DNA from: Vibrio tasmaniensis 1F-187
GTDB lineage: Bacteria > Pseudomonadota > Gammaproteobacteria > Enterobacterales > Vibrionaceae
Reading direction: 5' to 3'
Assembly: GCF_000272405.2 (NCBI RefSeq)
Contig: NZ_AJZM02000185.1
Location: forward strand, 1-9,690
DNA: 9,690 nucleotides
The position numbers were made by a program, and so were the translations under genes. Below are positions 7,958 to 9,690 of the stretch, one piece after another. The notes beneath the pieces are model-generated. The model was not told the origin of the DNA and made no database searches. It worked only from the letters and a program-made list of their open reading frames with translations. Positions within the stretch are counted from its first letter, which is position 1. Each line of letters opens with the position of its first letter.

Positions 7958-9337
7958 TTGAGCACTTCAAAATTCTCTTCAATCGCCCTTAAACCAGAGC
8001 TTCTAAATACGTTAGATTCTCTTGGTTATACTGAAATGACGCCTATTCAAGCGTTAAGTCTTCCTACTATTCTGGATGGCAAGGATGTTATCGGTCAGGG
8101 TAAAACGGGTTCAGGTAAAACAGCTGCTTTTGGTTTAGGCGTGCTGCAAAACCTACGCGTTAAGCGTTTCCGTGTTCAGTCTTTAGTGTTATGTCCGACT
8201 CGTGAGCTAGCAGACCAAGTAGCAAAAGAGATCCGTACTCTTGCTCGTGGTATTCACAATATTAAAGTGCTGACACTATGTGGCGGTATGCCAATGGGCC
8301 CACAAATTGGTTCATTAGAGCATGGCGCACACATTCTTGTGGGCACTCCTGGTCGTATCCTGGACCACCTAGAGAGAGACCGCATTGACCTGTCTGAGTT
8401 GAACACACTTGTGTTAGATGAAGCCGACCGCATGCTGGAAATGGGTTTCCAAGATGCACTAGATGCTGTTATTGAAGCAGCACCAAAAGATCGTCAAACG
8501 TTATTGTTCAGTGCAACTTTCCCTAAACAGATTAAATCTGTTGCAGACCGTATCATGAATAACCCTGAAATGGTGAAGGTTGAATCAACACACGATCACT
8601 CAAGCATCCAGCAACACTTTTATAAGGTTGAAGGTACTGAAGCTCGTGATGACGCACTAGAGCTAATGCTTCTTCATCATCAACCAGAGTCAGCGGTTGT
8701 GTTCTGTAATACTAAGAAAGAAGTACAGAACGTAAACGACGAGCTAAGCCACCGTGGCTTCAGTGTTATTGAGCTTCATGGCGACATGGAACAGCGTGAA
8801 CGTGACCAAGCTTTGGTTCAGTTCTCAAACAAAACCATCTCTATCTTGGTTGCAACAGATGTTGCTGCTCGTGGTCTTGATGTTGATAACCTAGATGCTG
8901 TGTTCAACTTTGAGTTGTCTCGCGATCCTGAAGTTCACGTACACCGCATCGGTCGTACTGGTCGTGCAGGAAGCAAAGGCGTCGCAATTAGCTTCTTTAG
9001 CGAAAAAGAGATGCACCGTGTTGCTCAAATTGATGAGTACATGGATATGCCAATCGAACCGTCTCAGTTGCCAGCTAAACCAATTGCCAAGCCGTACTAC
9101 TCAAACATGGTAACTATCCAGATTGACGGTGGTAAGAAAGCGAAACTTCGCGCAGGTGATATCCTTGGTGCGTTGACAGGCCAAGGCGGTATTGATGGTA
9201 AGTCAGTAGGCAAGATCAACTTGTTCGCGATGCGCGCTTACGTTGCTGTAGAAAGATCAATGGCTAAGAAAGCATTAGGAAAAATCGAATCAGGTAAGAT
9301 GAAGGGTCGTCAATTCCGCGCCCGAATTCTGAAATAA
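7958..9337 (+). CDS. dbpA: ATP-dependent RNA helicase DbpA (DEAD-box), TTG start
   Basis: The 459-residue protein matches E. coli DbpA from end to end. DbpA is activated by hairpin 92 of 23S rRNA and acts in assembly of the large ribosomal subunit (known). Visible motifs are the Q motif (F6, P29-Q31), motif I GKTGSGKT (48-55), Ia PTREL (80-84), GG (109-110), TPGR (130-133), DEAD (154-157), SAT (185-187), VVFCNT (247-252), ATDVAARGLD (299-308) and HRIGRTGRAG (329-338). Residues ~383-458 form the DbpA RNA-binding domain, with IDGGKKAKLRAGDILGALTG. No ATG can serve as the start: the frame is closed by TAA at 7922, and the first internal Met is at residue 27, within the Q-motif region. The only upstream candidates are CTG 7931 and TTG 7958. 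TTG is preferred, with GGA 8 bases before it, and gives the usual N-terminus. Poor start and ribosome site imply weak translation initiation. Confidence 0.95.
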   Translation: MSTSKFSSIALKPELLNTLDSLGYTEMTPIQALSLPTILDGKDVIGQGKTGSGKTAAFGLGVLQNLRVKRFRVQSLVLCPTRELADQVAKEIRTLARGIHNIKVLTLCGGMPMGPQIGSLEHGAHILVGTPGRILDHLERDRIDLSELNTLVLDEADRMLEMGFQDALDAVIEAAPKDRQTLLFSATFPKQIKSVADRIMNNPEMVKVESTHDHSSIQQHFYKVEGTEARDDALELMLLHHQPESAVVFCNTKKEVQNVNDELSHRGFSVIELHGDMEQRERDQALVQFSNKTISILVATDVAARGLDVDNLDAVFNFELSRDPEVHVHRIGRTGRAGSKGVAISFFSEKEMHRVAQIDEYMDMPIEPSQLPAKPIAKPYYSNMVTIQIDGGKKAKLRAGDILGALTGQGGIDGKSVGKINLFAMRAYVAVERSMAKKALGKIESGKMKGRQFRARILK

Positions 9338-9350
9338 TTCGAGACTGAAT

Positions 9351-9410
9351 CCCTTTGCTGCGATATGTCTAACTAACGAGATTGTTACTTAATGACATTG
9401 CAGTAAAGGG
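9351..9410. repeat. Long imperfect inverted repeat downstream of dbpA
   Basis: CCCTTTGCTGCGAT (9351-9364) pairs with ATTGCAGTAAAGGG (9397-9410): 14 positions with one mismatch and one G-T wobble. The 32-base loop contains GTC/GAC and TAAC/GTTA pairs that could extend the structure. It lies between the stops of dbpA and the convergent 57-codon gene. There is no T-run on either strand, so it is not a standard terminator. It may be a transcript-end hairpin or a relic of a mobile or repeat element. Confidence 0.5.
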
Positions 9411-9477
9411 TGTTCCACAAAATGCCACTCAAGTTTACTCTCTTAGGTTTATCGACCTAGTTCTCTATACCAAAGCA

Positions 9478-9651
9478 TTATTCATCGGGTCTTATCGAAT
9501 AAAGATCGTTGATATGTTTTCCCTCGCTAAGATACCAAGTCATCGCTTCCTTTCGATTGTGAACCAATATCGTGATTGTGGTTATTGAACCATCGTCAAA
9601 ATAACAAAGCTCATATTCTAAATCGCTTGGATGATCAGGAATAGCGGCCAT
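9478..9651 (-). CDS. Small hypothetical protein, 57 residues
   Basis: On the minus strand, ATG 9651 is preceded by GAGGGG with five bases between, one of the best ribosome sites in the window. The frame runs 57 codons to TAA at 9478-9480. The product is acidic at its N-terminus (PDHPSDLEYELCYFDDG), then has a strand-like ITTITILVHN, a K-E-A-M-T-W-Y helix (34-40) and a polar end. It has no signal peptide or membrane helix, one Cys and one Trp. I do not recognise the family. It faces dbpA tail to tail. The probable insertion sequence begins only 16 bases upstream of its start, so its original promoter is displaced, or its true N-terminus may have been lost. Confidence 0.6.
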   Translation of the reverse strand: MAAIPDHPSDLEYELCYFDDGSITTITILVHNRKEAMTWYLSEGKHINDLYSIRPDE

Positions 9652-9667
9652 AGCTCCCCTCCCAAAT

Positions 9668-9690
9668 GGCTTTGTTGCGTAATTAAATTT
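9668..9690. mobile_element. Terminal inverted repeat of a probable IS5/IS903-type insertion sequence, cut by the window edge
   Basis: The window ends with GGCTTTGTTGCGTAATTAA and three more bases. IS903-group members of the IS5 family begin with GGCTTTGTTG followed by an AT-rich stretch. This match, at the very end of a gene's upstream region, suggests the outer end of an element extending beyond 9690. IS903 makes 9-bp target duplications, so 9659-9667 (CTCCCAAAT) would be the left copy. No transposase sequence is visible here, so the call rests on the terminus alone. Confidence 0.55.

Noticed and set aside
8262..8459. Minus-strand open frame inside dbpA
   Set aside because: Shadow of a highly conserved helicase region, with no independent signals.
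9351..9410. Integron attC (VCR-like) recombination site
   Set aside because: GTCTAAC fits one core-site consensus, but there is no matching GTTRRRY partner and the arms are not arranged as in attC sites.
9382..9588. Plus-strand 68-codon open frame after dbpA
   Set aside because: It is mostly the antisense of the better-supported minus-strand 57-codon gene, and it has no ribosome site.

Overview
The window looks like a gammaproteobacterial chromosome segment, most likely from Vibrionaceae and possibly a Vibrio of the splendidus type. The reasons are moderate GC content, a DbpA and a YdhF-type aldo/keto reductase close to their enterobacterial counterparts, and a porin with a Vibrio-like signal peptide and aromatic C-terminus. 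The species, and an assignment to the second chromosome, are inferences and cannot be settled from the sequence alone. Most of the window is ordinary chromosomal content. The unusual parts are its two edges and one intergenic region.

Left part (1-2409). The first ~107 bases read as a broken piece of a membrane acyltransferase. It runs straight into a stand-alone RecX-like gene (108-941) with more helical modules than the classical protein. This gene converges with a GAF-like/LuxR-type regulator on the minus strand (1052-1846), with a hairpin between them. Upstream of the regulator, a 563-base gap holds the two ends of a decayed outer-membrane protein gene (2067-2254) and then the leader of the porin.

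Middle part (2410-6683). A complete porin gene with strongly biased codon use is followed by an unrecognised 103-residue protein. A strong bidirectional terminator (3943-3973) separates this pair from a convergent M3-family zinc oligopeptidase (4021-5868, minus). Divergent from the peptidase is an exported, serine-tract protein of unknown function (6090-6683) with a clear TATAAT box.

Right part (6684-9690). A YdhF-type aldo/keto reductase with its own promoter and terminator is followed by dbpA, a DEAD-box helicase for 23S rRNA and ribosome assembly, which appears to start at TTG. A 60-base imperfect inverted repeat follows dbpA. After it comes a 57-codon minus-strand gene (9478-9651) with a strong ribosome binding site. 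The window ends inside what looks like the terminal inverted repeat of an IS5/IS903-type insertion sequence, 16 bases upstream of that small gene.

The genes do not form one pathway. They are mostly single-gene transcription units, each with its own signals. No CRISPR array, tRNA, rRNA, phage genes or recognisable defence system was seen. The best leads are the two broken genes, the IS-adjacent small gene, the orphan proteins and the TTG-started dbpA.
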